A stretch of DNA of 59,980 nt from an uncultured Prochlorococcus sp. GTDB taxonomy: Bacteria; Cyanobacteriota; Cyanobacteriia; PCC-6307; Cyanobiaceae. The notes under the pieces are model-generated. The model was not told where the DNA came from and searched no databases. It saw nothing but the letters and a program-made list of their open reading frames with translations. How positions within the stretch are numbered: the first letter of the stretch is position 1; every line of letters starts with the position of its first letter. Shown here piece after piece: positions 48,710 through 57,134 of the stretch. The stretch spans positions 1-59,980 of the forward strand of contig CACMCA010000009.1 in the NCBI GenBank assembly GCA_902612005.1, read 5' to 3'. Position numbers and translations under genes: made by a program.

Positions 48710-49312
48710 ATGGCAATTAATAATTCAATATCTAAATATGATTGGCAATACATCCTAAGCGCATCTCTTTTAATTTCAGTTTTTATACTTACAGATTTAA
48801 TTGGAGTTATTGATAAAGAATATTTTTACTTTGTACCAAAATTAATTAGTGATCAACCTTATAGGATTTTTACATCAATCCTAATTCATGCAGATTTAAA
48901 TCATTTATTAAGCAATCTCGGTGGAATAATCATTACAAGATATTTTTTAATGAGACTTGGAAACAAAAACAGATTTTTTTATTTGAAATTTATTTTAAGT
49001 TGTTCTTTTTTAAATTTTTTTATTATCTGGGGATACGAAAAGATCTTATCGTATTTTAATATCTATCCGAATTATGCCGTTTTAGGATTTAGTGGAATAA
49101 TTTATGCTTTATTTGGATTTTTACTATTAACTTCTTTTTATGGAAAGAAATATTTTTTAGGTAAAGAAATTGGTTTTCAGTCCAATTATGAAGTTCAACA
49201 AATGTCAAAGACAATATGCCTCATAGGTTTGATTTTCTCTTTTTTGCCAGGGGTAAGTTTACTAGGTCATTTAAGTGGATTTATCGCAGGTTGTTTTTTA
49301 TTCTTAATCTAA
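48710..49312 (+). CDS. Rhomboid-family intramembrane serine protease
   Basis: The 200-residue protein has six hydrophobic segments. The H-x-x-x-N motif HADLNHLLSNLGG sits in the second helix. GFSGIIYALFGFLL carries the catalytic Ser (G-x-S-G), and LLGHLSGFIAGC carries the catalytic His. It is short with no extra domain, like the basic bacterial rhomboid core. Its substrates are not predictable. Confidence 0.85.
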   Translation: MAINNSISKYDWQYILSASLLISVFILTDLIGVIDKEYFYFVPKLISDQPYRIFTSILIHADLNHLLSNLGGIIITRYFLMRLGNKNRFFYLKFILSCSFLNFFIIWGYEKILSYFNIYPNYAVLGFSGIIYALFGFLLLTSFYGKKYFLGKEIGFQSNYEVQQMSKTICLIGLIFSFLPGVSLLGHLSGFIAGCFLFLI

Positions 49313-49377
49313 TTAAGGTTAATTATTATTTAATTAAATTAATACAGATATTTTCCCAGATATCCAACTTTTTTCTT

Positions 49378-49503
49378 TTACTCTTTACTTTTAAATAGAT
49401 CAATTTTGATATCAAAAGTAACTACTACTCCAATACTTATTAGCAGTAATCCAATCGCAATTTGGGGTGAAGGTAATACCATATAAGTCTTATTTTCAAC
49501 CAC
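49378..49503 (-). CDS. Possible small single-helix membrane protein
   Basis: GTG at 49503 (or ATG at 49482) opens up to 41 codons ending in TAA at 49378. The peptide has one hydrophobic segment (IAIGLLLISIGVVVTFDI) after a short polar N-terminus. It starts 875 bases before the ferredoxin gene and converges on the rhomboid gene. The frame continues to read as protein-like upstream of the GTG (YWVRFDRVV), so the start is unsure. Confidence 0.35.
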   Translation of the reverse strand: MVENKTYMVLPSPQIAIGLLLISIGVVVTFDIKIDLFKSKE

Positions 49504-49573
49504 CCTATCGAATCTTACCCAGTAACGATGAAGGATTGAGTAATATTAATCCTGAATAAAGCATCACCTAAAA

Positions 49574-49685
49574 ATGGCAAAAGTAGATAATGATCTTGAT
49601 ATATAATTACGCAATCGGAAATGCAAATACTTAAAGACAAGAAAACGAACTTGTAGCAATTATGAAGAAACGTAATTCTGCATGA
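49574..49685 (+). pseudogene. Decayed small gene with a stop and a frameshift
   Basis: ATG 49574 reads MAKVDNDLDI, hits TAA, then continues in the same frame LRNRKCKYLKT. One frame over, the sequence goes on QENELVAIMKKRNSA and ends in TGA. Joined, this gives a compact hydrophilic protein of about 38 residues. It looks like a former small gene broken by one nonsense change and one frameshift. Confidence 0.35.
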
Positions 49686-49809
49686 TGTAAGTTGATCTCA
49701 ACAAGTACTGCAATAGTAGATACTAAAAACCAGTTTTCAAATTTTTATCTTTTTTGGGAAAAGAATTAGTAATTAATACTGTAGGAATTTGATACCTTGT
49801 ACCACTAGA

Positions 49810-49885
49810 TTGTATGTATCAGAAACTCCTCACACACTATTTTCTGATAAGTAAATACCCTTCTCTATAAATTAGGGTGTTTTTT
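49810..49885 (+). ncRNA. Yfr1-like small RNA
   Basis: The 11-base core ACTCCTCACAC (49825-49835) equals the ultraconserved motif of the cyanobacterial regulatory RNA Yfr1. Here TATCAGAAA (49817-49825) pairs with TTTCTGATA (49841-49849), placing most of the core in a 15-base loop. A terminator hairpin AAATACCCT/AGGGTGTTT with a T run (49853-49885) ends the transcript. In described Yfr1 the core lies unpaired between two hairpins. The neighbours also differ from the guaB/trxA context known to me for Yfr1, so this is a relocated or second copy. Confidence 0.7.
49853..49885 (+). terminator. Terminator of the Yfr1-like RNA
   Basis: AAATACCCT (49853-49861) and AGGGTGTTT (49874-49882) form a nine-base-pair stem with one G-T pair, around a 12-base loop, followed by T residues to 49885. 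Confidence 0.7.
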
Positions 49886-49984
49886 AATGACAAATTCACC
49901 ACAATAAATAAGTGGCACATGTGACAGTTAAGTAACATTCCATTCGCCCCTCTCACGGAAAAGAAATATTTGACATATTATTGA

Positions 49985-50085
49985 ATGTTGTGAAAGAGTG
50001 GTTTTATTTAATCAGTGGAAACAAGGATACACTTGATTTAGTAAAACTAATAAAGACTTCTAGTAATAGGGGTCTTTTTTTTATG
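49985..50085 (+). ncRNA. Probable small RNA resembling the Yfr2 family
   Basis: After an AT-rich TATTAT box (49976-49981) comes a hairpin AATCAGTG/CACTTGATT with one bulge (50010-50038), its loop containing GAAACAAGG. A second small hairpin TTAGT/ACTAA (50038-50050) and a strong terminator (50052-50082) follow. A GGAAACA-bearing terminal loop is a feature of the Yfr2 (cyano-1) family. The 5' end is not known. No open frame fits the transcript. Confidence 0.5.
50052..50082 (+). terminator. Terminator of the Yfr2-like RNA
   Basis: AAAGACTTC (50052-50060) pairs with GGGGTCTTT (50069-50077) over nine positions (two G-T pairs) around TAGTAATA, followed by a T run to 50082. Confidence 0.75.
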
Positions 50086-50261
50086 CAAACTTACTATTTT
50101 TATTAACTTGCCGATATTGTCAAATATCTACAAGTTTTGTTTTTGTTGGATATTTCTCATAAACCTTAAAAATAAATCCTATAAGCTCCTTATCTAGATA
50201 CTGATGTTAAGATTTAAATTTTCCGCTCTAAACTATTATCAATAAAAAAAATTTTAACAAC
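50086..50261. other. Spacer before the ferredoxin gene
   Basis: No gene was seen. One imperfect hairpin, AAATATC/GATATTT (near 50123-50157) with a T- and G-rich loop, is visible. It lies downstream of the convergent ferredoxin/cobQ genes. Confidence 0.3.
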
Positions 50262-50513
50262 TTAGTTTTCCCAAAATGGGTCTGTTGTAAGTGAAACATT
50301 TAAATTTTTTTCTTTTTCACTTTTAATATTTGTTACGCAAGCTCTTACAGTTTCTCCATTAACATCAATTTCACAAGCTCCGCAACTGCCTGTCAAACAA
50401 CCTGTAGGGATTTCTATGCCTGCTTTTTCAGCAGTTAAAAACCAATCATCTCCTTCAGAGGCATAAGTCTCGATATTATTAGGCCATGAAATTTTAATGA
50501 ATGATTTTTTCAA
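50262..50513 (-). CDS. 2Fe-2S ferredoxin-like protein
   Basis: The 83-residue protein has the plant-type [2Fe-2S] pattern GCLTGSCGACEIDVNGETVRAC: Cys-x4-Cys-x2-Cys with a fourth Cys 12 residues later. The last spacing is shorter than in photosynthetic PetF (about 30). It therefore belongs to a short ferredoxin subgroup with a specialised partner. It overlaps the cobQ stop region by four bases, suggesting co-translation. Confidence 0.85.
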   Translation of the reverse strand: MKKSFIKISWPNNIETYASEGDDWFLTAEKAGIEIPTGCLTGSCGACEIDVNGETVRACVTNIKSEKEKNLNVSLTTDPFWEN

Positions 50514-52036
50514 TTTAATAATGATGAAATATTTAAATGTTTATTAAATTCATTCGCAAGATTATCAATAATTGATTCTCTCTTGATTTTATAAGATCTT
50601 GCTTTTTTATCTACTGTCGGTAATTTTTTATTTTTCCTTATTACATTTATATATTCAGCTCTCCATTCATCATTTTCGAAGATACCGTGAAGATATGTGC
50701 CAGAAATTGTACCTCCGCCCTCGTTTTTTCTATACCAACCAAGGTCTACATCTTTAAAAATAGGCATTATTTTTAAAGATTTTTGACTTTTGTCTAATTC
50801 TGTTATGCCATTATGTATCTCAAACCCGTTTATCTCTGATAAGCAAGGCCATATTGATTTGGAGTAAGTTTGACGTGTTATTTTTTGTGCGAGGAAGGTT
50901 GTTTTTAGTGGAAGTAATCCAATACCTCTAATTTTTTTTTCTAAATTAGTTTTTGAACCTTCCTTTAAAAAAGGATCTTCAAGTACAGTTCCTAACATTT
51001 GTAGGCCGCCACAAATTCCAATAATATTACCTTTATTTGAATATTCTCTGATGTCATCAGATAGACCAGACTTCTCAAGAAATAGTTGATCTTTAATGGT
51101 TTGTTTACTTCCAGGAAGAATAACAAAGTCAAATTGATTTAAACTCTGAGATTTAATTACCCACTCGATTTCTATTGACTCTTCATTTTCTAAAGGATCA
51201 AAATCTGAAAAGTTGCTTATAGAGGGCAACTTTATAATTCCAATTTTTAATTCAGGATTATTCAAATGAGATTTTCTTTCAAGCAAATCTAAAGAATCTT
51301 CTGGAGGAAATTTATCGTTTAGCCAAGGTATTATTCCTAAAACAGGAATCTGAGTTTTGCTCTCAATCCATTTTTTTCCCTCCTCAAATAATGTAAGGTC
51401 TCCTCTGAATCTATTTATAATAATTCCCTTAATAAGCTTTTTTTCTTCAGGCTTCATTAATTCAAGAGTGCCAATAATTTGTGCAAATACGCCTCCCCTT
51501 TCAATATCAGCAACCAAAATACAATTTGCATTTAAATACTTAGCAACTCTTAAATTAGTCAGATCTCTATGAATTAGATTCATTTCTACTGGACTTCCAG
51601 CCCCTTCTATAATTAAACGGCAATTCGGATTTCGTTCGTAAATAGACTTTAAACTTTTTTTAATTACTTCCCAGCCAGGAATAAACCAATCTTGGTAGTA
51701 ATTTTTGGCGGTTGTTATCCCTATGCTTCTGCCAAGGTGAATCACCTCGCTTGTTGAGTTTCCTTGTGGTTTTAATAAAATGGGATTCATCTCTACAGAG
51801 GGATTAATCCCACAAGCAAAAGCTTGAAGTGCTTGTGAATATGCCATCTCTCCACCTTCCCAATCAACCCAAGCGTTGTTACTCATATTTTGTCCTTTAA
51901 AAGGTATTGGTTCTTCTCCCAAATTTTTAAGAATCCTGCAAATAGCTGTAACAGTTAACGATTTTCCTGCACTACTGGAAGTGCCTAGGACCATTATTGG
52001 TTTCTTTATTTCATGTAATTTTGCTTCTAAATGCAT
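50510..52036 (-). CDS. cobQ: Cobyric acid synthase
   Basis: The enzyme amidates four carboxyl groups of adenosylcobyrinate in cobalamin synthesis. The 508 residues include an N-terminal P-loop (GTSSSAGKSLTVTAICRIL), GQNMSNNAW and QGNSTSEVIHLG. A C-terminal class I glutamine amidotransferase domain follows, with nucleophile Cys in GICGGLQMLG and His in GTYLHGIFEND. It is consistent with Prochlorococcus making its own (pseudo)cobalamin. Confidence 0.96.
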   Translation of the reverse strand: MHLEAKLHEIKKPIMVLGTSSSAGKSLTVTAICRILKNLGEEPIPFKGQNMSNNAWVDWEGGEMAYSQALQAFACGINPSVEMNPILLKPQGNSTSEVIHLGRSIGITTAKNYYQDWFIPGWEVIKKSLKSIYERNPNCRLIIEGAGSPVEMNLIHRDLTNLRVAKYLNANCILVADIERGGVFAQIIGTLELMKPEEKKLIKGIIINRFRGDLTLFEEGKKWIESKTQIPVLGIIPWLNDKFPPEDSLDLLERKSHLNNPELKIGIIKLPSISNFSDFDPLENEESIEIEWVIKSQSLNQFDFVILPGSKQTIKDQLFLEKSGLSDDIREYSNKGNIIGICGGLQMLGTVLEDPFLKEGSKTNLEKKIRGIGLLPLKTTFLAQKITRQTYSKSIWPCLSEINGFEIHNGITELDKSQKSLKIMPIFKDVDLGWYRKNEGGGTISGTYLHGIFENDEWRAEYINVIRKNKKLPTVDKKARSYKIKRESIIDNLANEFNKHLNISSLLN

Positions 52037-52102
52037 TAGTAATTTATATTAATTTTAAAATTTATTAATTATTAAATTGAATTATAATTTGGTAAAAAAT
52101 TT

Positions 52103-52714
52103 GTGTTAATTCTAGCCTCTGCTTCTCAATCTAGAAAGAAATTACTAGAAAATTGTCAAATCGAATTTATCCAAATATCTAGTAACTTTGATGAAACTAC
52201 TATTCAAGAAAAGAATATATTTAATCTAGCTTTGGAATTATCTTTTCATAAGGCTAATAGTTTATCTGAAAATATTCGAAACATATCATTGCCCGAGGAA
52301 TTTAATTATGGTCCTTTGGAAATACTTGGCTGCGATTCAATTTTTGAATTTAAAGGAGAAGCTTATGGGAAACCATCTAATAAAGAGGAGGCATTTATTA
52401 GATGGAAAAAAATGTCTGGAGAATTTGGATTTTTACATACTGGTCATACTCTAATAATTGGGGATTTTGATTCAACTTCCAAAAATTTTAAAATCACTGA
52501 AATAATAAAAAAAACAATAAGTTCAAGAGTTTATTTTTCTAATTTAGAAGATTGGGAAATCAAGAGTTATGTAGATACAAATGAACCTTTATATTGCGCC
52601 GGAGGATTTGCCTTGGAAGGTATAGGCGGTAAATATATAGAAAAAATAGAGGGTTGTTTCAGTAATGTCATGGGTTTAAGTTTGCCATGGCTCAGAGAAA
52701 ATTTAGATAGATAA
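52103..52714 (+). CDS. maf: Maf-like nucleoside triphosphate pyrophosphatase
   Basis: A Maf/Ham1-fold house-cleaning enzyme (203 residues) that hydrolyses non-canonical or excess nucleotides. The N-terminal [16 protein letters not shown] is the Maf signature; [20 protein letters not shown] and [20 protein letters not shown] are the conserved catalytic blocks. The start is GTG. It is divergent from cobQ and convergent with psbC. Confidence 0.93.
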   Translation: MLILASASQSRKKLLENCQIEFIQISSNFDETTIQEKNIFNLALELSFHKANSLSENIRNISLPEEFNYGPLEILGCDSIFEFKGEAYGKPSNKEEAFIRWKKMSGEFGFLHTGHTLIIGDFDSTSKNFKITEIIKKTISSRVYFSNLEDWEIKSYVDTNEPLYCAGGFALEGIGGKYIEKIEGCFSNVMGLSLPWLRENLDR

Positions 52715-52728
52715 TAAAATTGAGCAAA

Positions 52729-52760
52729 AAAAAAACCCTATCGTTAGATAGGGTTTTTTT
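52729..52760. terminator. Bidirectional terminator between maf and psbC
   Basis: AAAAACCCTATC (52731-52742) pairs with GATAGGGTTTTT (52747-52758) around GTTA, flanked by A and T runs on both sides. It can stop transcription from maf (plus) and from psbDC (minus). Confidence 0.9.
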
Positions 52761-52774
52761 AGTAGAGTTAGAAA

Positions 52775-54157
52775 TTAATCTAAATCAGGCATTTCTAGAG
52801 CTGGTTCACTCTTTCTGTCGATTCCTTTTTCGAAACCAGCAGCGGCTGCTCTAGCACGTCCTGCATGCCAAAGGTGACCGATGAATGTAAACCATCCTAG
52901 GAAGAATTGAGCTGCAGCTAACCATTGTCTTAAGTTAACGAAGTTAACAGCATTAGGCTCTGTAATGATTCCACCAACAGAGTTAATAGAAGCGTTAGGA
53001 GCATGAGTCATATATTCAGCAGCTCTTCTAACCTGCCAAGGCTGAATATCATTCTGGATTTTTTCAAGGCTCAATCCGTTAGGTCCTCTTAAAGGCTCTA
53101 ACCATGGACCTCTAAAATCCCAAAATCTCATTGTTTCACCACCAAATATTATTTCACCTGTAGGAGATCTCATGAGATACTTACCTAGACCTGTTGGTCC
53201 CATTGTTGAACCTACGTTAGCACCAATTCTTTGGTCTCTCACGAGGAAAGTAAAGCTTTGGGCCTGTGAAGCTTCAGCATTTGTTGGGCCATAAAATTCT
53301 GAAGGGTAAGCAGTATTGTTAAACCAAATGAATGTTGAAGCAATAAAACTTGCTACACAAATTCCACCAAGTGCATAACTCAATAAACCTTCACCGTTCC
53401 AGATGAATGCTCTTCTAGCCCATCCAAAAGGTTTGGTAAAGATGTGGAATATTCCTCCAATAATTGCAGTAATACCCACATAAACATGACCACCAACAAT
53501 ATCTTCAATGGAGTTTACACCGATTATTGAACCAGCTCCTCCCCATGGAGATCTGAATAAGTAACCAAGAATAACTCTTGGATCTAAAGTTGGGTTAACA
53601 AGTCTGACTTCACCACCACCAGGTGCCCAAGTGTCATATGCACCGCCAATAAAACACCAGTTAACTGACCATGCTAATGCACCTACACCTAGAACAATCA
53701 AATGATATCCAAGGATATTTGTCATTTGATTTTTATCTCTCCAATCAGTGGAGAAAAATGGGAAATCTTCTTCGAGTTTCTCTGGCCCTGCTAATGAATG
53801 GTAAATACCACCAAAACCAAGAACAGCAGAAGCTATCAAGTGAACCACACCTGCCTGAAAGAAAGGCATGATATCAGTAACTTCTCCACCTGGGCCTATT
53901 CCATAACCAAACATTGCTACGTGTGGCATACAGATTAAACCTTGCTCCCACATTGGTTTATCAAAAGTAAAATGATTAACCTCAAAGAGCATCATTGCTC
54001 CCGCCCAAAAGACTATTAGTCCAGAGTGAGCAATGTGAGCTCCTAATAAACGTCCAGATAAATTGATTAATCTAGCGTTGCCTACGTACCAGGCATAACC
54101 AGTTTCCTCAATACTTTGGTTTGGAGCTCTTAATAAATTATTAAAGGGCGTTTCCAC
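52775..54157 (-). CDS. psbC: Photosystem II CP43 chlorophyll protein
   Basis: The inner antenna protein of photosystem II. The GTG at 54157 gives 460 residues and is preceded nine bases upstream by GAGGAGG within psbD, the classical psbDC arrangement; an upstream TTG at 54184 is less likely. Six membrane helices with chlorophyll-ligand His are seen. The large lumenal loop includes [20 protein letters not shown], whose Glu and Arg match oxygen-evolving-cluster ligands. psbC overlaps psbD by 17 bases. Confidence 0.98.
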   Translation of the reverse strand: METPFNNLLRAPNQSIEETGYAWYVGNARLINLSGRLLGAHIAHSGLIVFWAGAMMLFEVNHFTFDKPMWEQGLICMPHVAMFGYGIGPGGEVTDIMPFFQAGVVHLIASAVLGFGGIYHSLAGPEKLEEDFPFFSTDWRDKNQMTNILGYHLIVLGVGALAWSVNWCFIGGAYDTWAPGGGEVRLVNPTLDPRVILGYLFRSPWGGAGSIIGVNSIEDIVGGHVYVGITAIIGGIFHIFTKPFGWARRAFIWNGEGLLSYALGGICVASFIASTFIWFNNTAYPSEFYGPTNAEASQAQSFTFLVRDQRIGANVGSTMGPTGLGKYLMRSPTGEIIFGGETMRFWDFRGPWLEPLRGPNGLSLEKIQNDIQPWQVRRAAEYMTHAPNASINSVGGIITEPNAVNFVNLRQWLAAAQFFLGWFTFIGHLWHAGRARAAAAGFEKGIDRKSEPALEMPDLD

Positions 54158-55217
54158 GTGGAAGAACCTCCTCAGGGAATACAAAGTTTTCGTGTGGTTG
54201 ATCCACAGAAGACATCCATGCTCGCATACCTTCGTTCAAAAGTATATTTTTTGTATAGAAAGTTTCAAATTCTGGATCTTCTGCTGCACGGATTTCTTGG
54301 CTTACGAAATCATAAGCTCTCAAGTTTAGTGCTAAGCCGACAATACCTATTGAAGATGTCCACATACCCATAACAGGTACAAATAACATCAAGAAATGTA
54401 AGAAACGTTTGTTTGAGAAAGCAATACCGAAGATTTGACTCCAGAATCTATTAGCTGTAATCATTGAATAAGTCTCTTCTTCTTGAGTTGGGTCAAAAGC
54501 TCTAAATGTTGAACTTTGTACTTTACCATCTGTATAGATACTTGTATCTTCATACAAAGTATTTTGTACTGTAGCTCCATGAATAGCGCAAAGTAGAGCA
54601 CCACCAAGAATTCCAGCAACTCCCATCATGTGGAATGGGTTTAGAGTGATATTGTGAAAACCTTGAATGAACAGGATATAACGGAAGATTGCTGCCACAC
54701 CGAATGAAGGTGCGAAGAACCAACTATGTTGTCCTAAAGGATAAATGAGGAAAATACTTGTAAATACTGCAATTACTGCTGAGAAAGCTAATGCGTTGTA
54801 TGGTCTAATTCCTACAAGGCCAGCAATTTCAAACTGACGAAGCATAAAGCCAATTAGGCCAAATACTCCATGTAATGCAACGAAGTTCCAAAGACCACCA
54901 AGTTGTAGCCATCTTACAAAACTACCTTGGGCTTCAGGACCCCATAAAAATAGAAGACTGTGTCCCATGGCATCACCAGGGGTACTTACAGCTGCTGTTA
55001 AAAAGTTACAACCTTCAAGGTAAGAGCTTGCAACTCCGTGTGTGTACCATGAGGTAACAAATGTTGTTCCGACAAACCATCCGCCTATAGCAAGATATGC
55101 ACAAGGAAGTAGGAGTAATCCGGACCAACCAATAAATACAAAGCGGTCGCGCTTCAACCAATCATCGAGGACATCAAACCATCCTCTTTGTGGGGCGCTA
55201 CCAACTGCGATCGTCAT
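54141..55217 (-). CDS. psbD: Photosystem II D2 reaction-centre protein
   Basis: The 358-residue D2 subunit binds the reaction-centre chlorophylls, pheophytin, the primary quinone and the iron (His in [17 protein letters not shown] region). The N-terminus [15 protein letters not shown] and the C-terminal LPRGNAL are standard. It is the first gene of the psbDC operon. Confidence 0.99.
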   Translation of the reverse strand: MTIAVGSAPQRGWFDVLDDWLKRDRFVFIGWSGLLLLPCAYLAIGGWFVGTTFVTSWYTHGVASSYLEGCNFLTAAVSTPGDAMGHSLLFLWGPEAQGSFVRWLQLGGLWNFVALHGVFGLIGFMLRQFEIAGLVGIRPYNALAFSAVIAVFTSIFLIYPLGQHSWFFAPSFGVAAIFRYILFIQGFHNITLNPFHMMGVAGILGGALLCAIHGATVQNTLYEDTSIYTDGKVQSSTFRAFDPTQEEETYSMITANRFWSQIFGIAFSNKRFLHFLMLFVPVMGMWTSSIGIVGLALNLRAYDFVSQEIRAAEDPEFETFYTKNILLNEGMRAWMSSVDQPHENFVFPEEVLPRGNAL

Positions 55218-55282
55218 GAGAAATCGTTTTTAGCTTCGGGATACGCAGTGACTGTAACAAAGATTGAGAGTAATGTGGGGAA

Positions 55283-55311
55283 ATATTTGTATATCTGAAA
55301 TGCCTTGTAAA
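55283..55311 (-). promoter_or_regulatory. Candidate psbDC promoter
   Basis: On the minus strand TTTACA (55311-55306) and AAATAT (55288-55283) are separated by 17 bases, a sigma-70 layout. It lies 65 bases before the psbD ATG, leaving a leader of about 55-60 bases. The position is divergent from ycf4. Confidence 0.4.
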
Positions 55312-55399
55312 GCTTTCCTGACTTTTTTATTAAAAATTAGGTAAGAATACTCCCTTAGTTTGTTAAATTATCTGAATTAGGCTCTATAAAAAGATAAAA

Positions 55400-55957
55400 A
55401 TGAATTCTGACCTTACGTCTTTCGATAAAATCGAACAAAAAATTGGTGGATCAAGAAAAATTTCAAATTACATCATAGGAGGAATGCTAACGATAGGTGG
55501 TATTGGTTTTCTTTTGGCCTCTATATCTAGCTACACAGGAAGAGATTTATTACCTTTAGGAAATCCTTCAACTTTATTGTTTATTCCTCAAGGAATAATA
55601 ATGGGAGCATACGGAGTAATAGCCAATTTATTAAATTTTTACTTGTGGTATTTGGTTTACATAAACTTTGGTTCAGGAAGTAATTATTTTGATAAGTCAT
55701 CAAAATCTGTAGAAATAAAAAGAAAAGGACTATTTAAAGATATTGAAGTTAAATTAAATTTCGATGAAATTAAATCGGTTAAGTTGGATATAAGTGAGGG
55801 ATTTAATCCTAGAAGAAGAATTGCTCTAGTATTAAAAGGTAGAAAAAAACCTCTCCCATTAAGTGGAGCAGGTGAACTTAAACCACTACTACAAGTTGAA
55901 GAAGAAGGAGCTCGTCTTGCTAAATTTTTGGAGGTTAATTTGGAGGGCTTAAAATAA
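55400..55957 (+). CDS. ycf4: Photosystem I assembly protein Ycf4
   Basis: A thylakoid protein (185 residues) with two membrane helices (IGGMLTIGGIGFLLASISSY; LFIPQGIIMGAYGVIANLLN) and a stromal C-terminal domain (IKSVKLDISEGFNPRRRIAL). It helps photosystem I subunits assemble. It is divergent from psbD and overlaps the next gene by three bases if that gene starts at ATA 55954. Confidence 0.95.
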   Translation: MNSDLTSFDKIEQKIGGSRKISNYIIGGMLTIGGIGFLLASISSYTGRDLLPLGNPSTLLFIPQGIIMGAYGVIANLLNFYLWYLVYINFGSGSNYFDKSSKSVEIKRKGLFKDIEVKLNFDEIKSVKLDISEGFNPRRRIALVLKGRKKPLPLSGAGELKPLLQVEEEGARLAKFLEVNLEGLK

Positions 55958-56610
55958 AAAATAAATATTTTTTTAAAACATTATCTTTTATTCAGGCTGT
56001 GTTTTTAATTCAAGCTTGTAGTCTTAAAAATGAGATTGATTCAAATTATTACTGCCAAAAACTTAATTTTAGTTGTACTGAGACTAATAAAATAGTTTTT
56101 TTCAAAACTACAAAAGGTGATTTTGAGGTTGAATTATTTGGTAAAGATAATCCCGTAACAGTATCAAACTTTCTGGAGAACATAGACAAAAATATTTATG
56201 TGAATCAAAAATTTTATAAAGTAATAAATTTTCCCCAAATAACTTTTATACATGGAGGTGTTAATCCAGAAAATAAACTTTATTTTGAACGAAATCAAGC
56301 CTTGAATAAAACAAGTCCCTCAATACCTTTAGAAATAAAATTCAAAGAAGAAATTACACCAAGATATTATTATCAAATAAAAAGTCCTAATGAGACTGAA
56401 AATTTACTTAATACTTTTGATAGTGGTTCAATCGCTATGGTTAAGAGCGGTAATAATAAGTCTTCATCAACTGAATTTTTTTTTGTAACTAGTAAGATCC
56501 CAGAACTAGATGGAAGATATTCAATTTTTGGAAAGATTATTAAAGGATTAGATGTTCTTAAAAAAATCAAGAAAGAAGACTATATCAAGGCCGTTGAGAT
56601 ATCTAATTAA
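55954..56610 (+). CDS. Cyclophilin-type peptidyl-prolyl isomerase, lipoprotein, unusual start
   Basis: The protein has a lipoprotein signal ([19 protein letters not shown] then ACSLK, lipobox Cys) and a cyclophilin domain: [56 protein letters not shown]. The first ATG/GTG/TTG in frame is GTG at 55999, which cuts the signal peptide short. An ATA at 55954 overlaps the ycf4 stop (ATAA) and lies seven bases after GGAGG, giving a complete signal. It is probably an anchored periplasmic or lumenal isomerase, and ATA initiation is inferred. Confidence 0.8.
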   Translation: MKNKYFFKTLSFIQAVFLIQACSLKNEIDSNYYCQKLNFSCTETNKIVFFKTTKGDFEVELFGKDNPVTVSNFLENIDKNIYVNQKFYKVINFPQITFIHGGVNPENKLYFERNQALNKTSPSIPLEIKFKEEITPRYYYQIKSPNETENLLNTFDSGSIAMVKSGNNKSSSTEFFFVTSKIPELDGRYSIFGKIIKGLDVLKKIKKEDYIKAVEISN

Positions 56611-57131
56611 ATTTCTAGAGAATATTTGTTTATTTTTAACATTTCTGTATTAACTCCTGAAGAGCGTTTAAGTGCAACCTTACCAGTTCTTGCAATTTCA
56701 AGGATGCCATATGGCTCGAGTAATTTCTCTAAAGCGACTAACTTCCCAGGATCTCCAACTACCTCAAGAGTTAAGGCCATATCTGATACATCAACAACTT
56801 TTGCACGGAAAATCTGGACTATATCTAGGATATTACTCCTATTGTCTTCTTTCGATGAAACTTTCAGTAACATCAATTCTCTTTCAACAGCTGCGAGATT
56901 AGTAAAATCTACAACTCCAAGAACATTAAATAACTTATTAAGTTGCTTAGTCATTTGTTGAAGAGTTTCATCATCACCTTCTACTACCATTGTTAACCTT
57001 GAAATTCCTTTAGATTCTGCAGGTCCTACTGCAAGGCTATCTATGTTGAATCCCCTTCTAGCAAATAGTCCTGAGATCCTACTCAAAGCTCCCGATTCGT
57101 CTTCTACAAGAACAGATAGTGTATGTTTCAT
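56607..57131 (-). CDS. ilvN: Acetolactate synthase small (regulatory) subunit
   Basis: The regulatory subunit for branched-chain amino acid synthesis (174 residues). The N-terminal ACT domain is [20 protein letters not shown] with the valine-binding pattern, then [21 protein letters not shown]-terminal ferredoxin-like domain ([20 protein letters not shown]) follows. It is four bases convergent with the cyclophilin gene, and follows the hydrolase gene on its own strand. Confidence 0.95.
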   Translation of the reverse strand: MKHTLSVLVEDESGALSRISGLFARRGFNIDSLAVGPAESKGISRLTMVVEGDDETLQQMTKQLNKLFNVLGVVDFTNLAAVERELMLLKVSSKEDNRSNILDIVQIFRAKVVDVSDMALTLEVVGDPGKLVALEKLLEPYGILEIARTGKVALKRSSGVNTEMLKINKYSLEI

Positions 57132-57134
57132 ATT

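Noticed and set aside
54158..54184. TTG start for psbC at 54184
   Set aside because: The GTG at 54157 has a GAGGAGG ribosome site at proper distance and matches the known psbDC overlap. The TTG would place nine further residues inside psbD.
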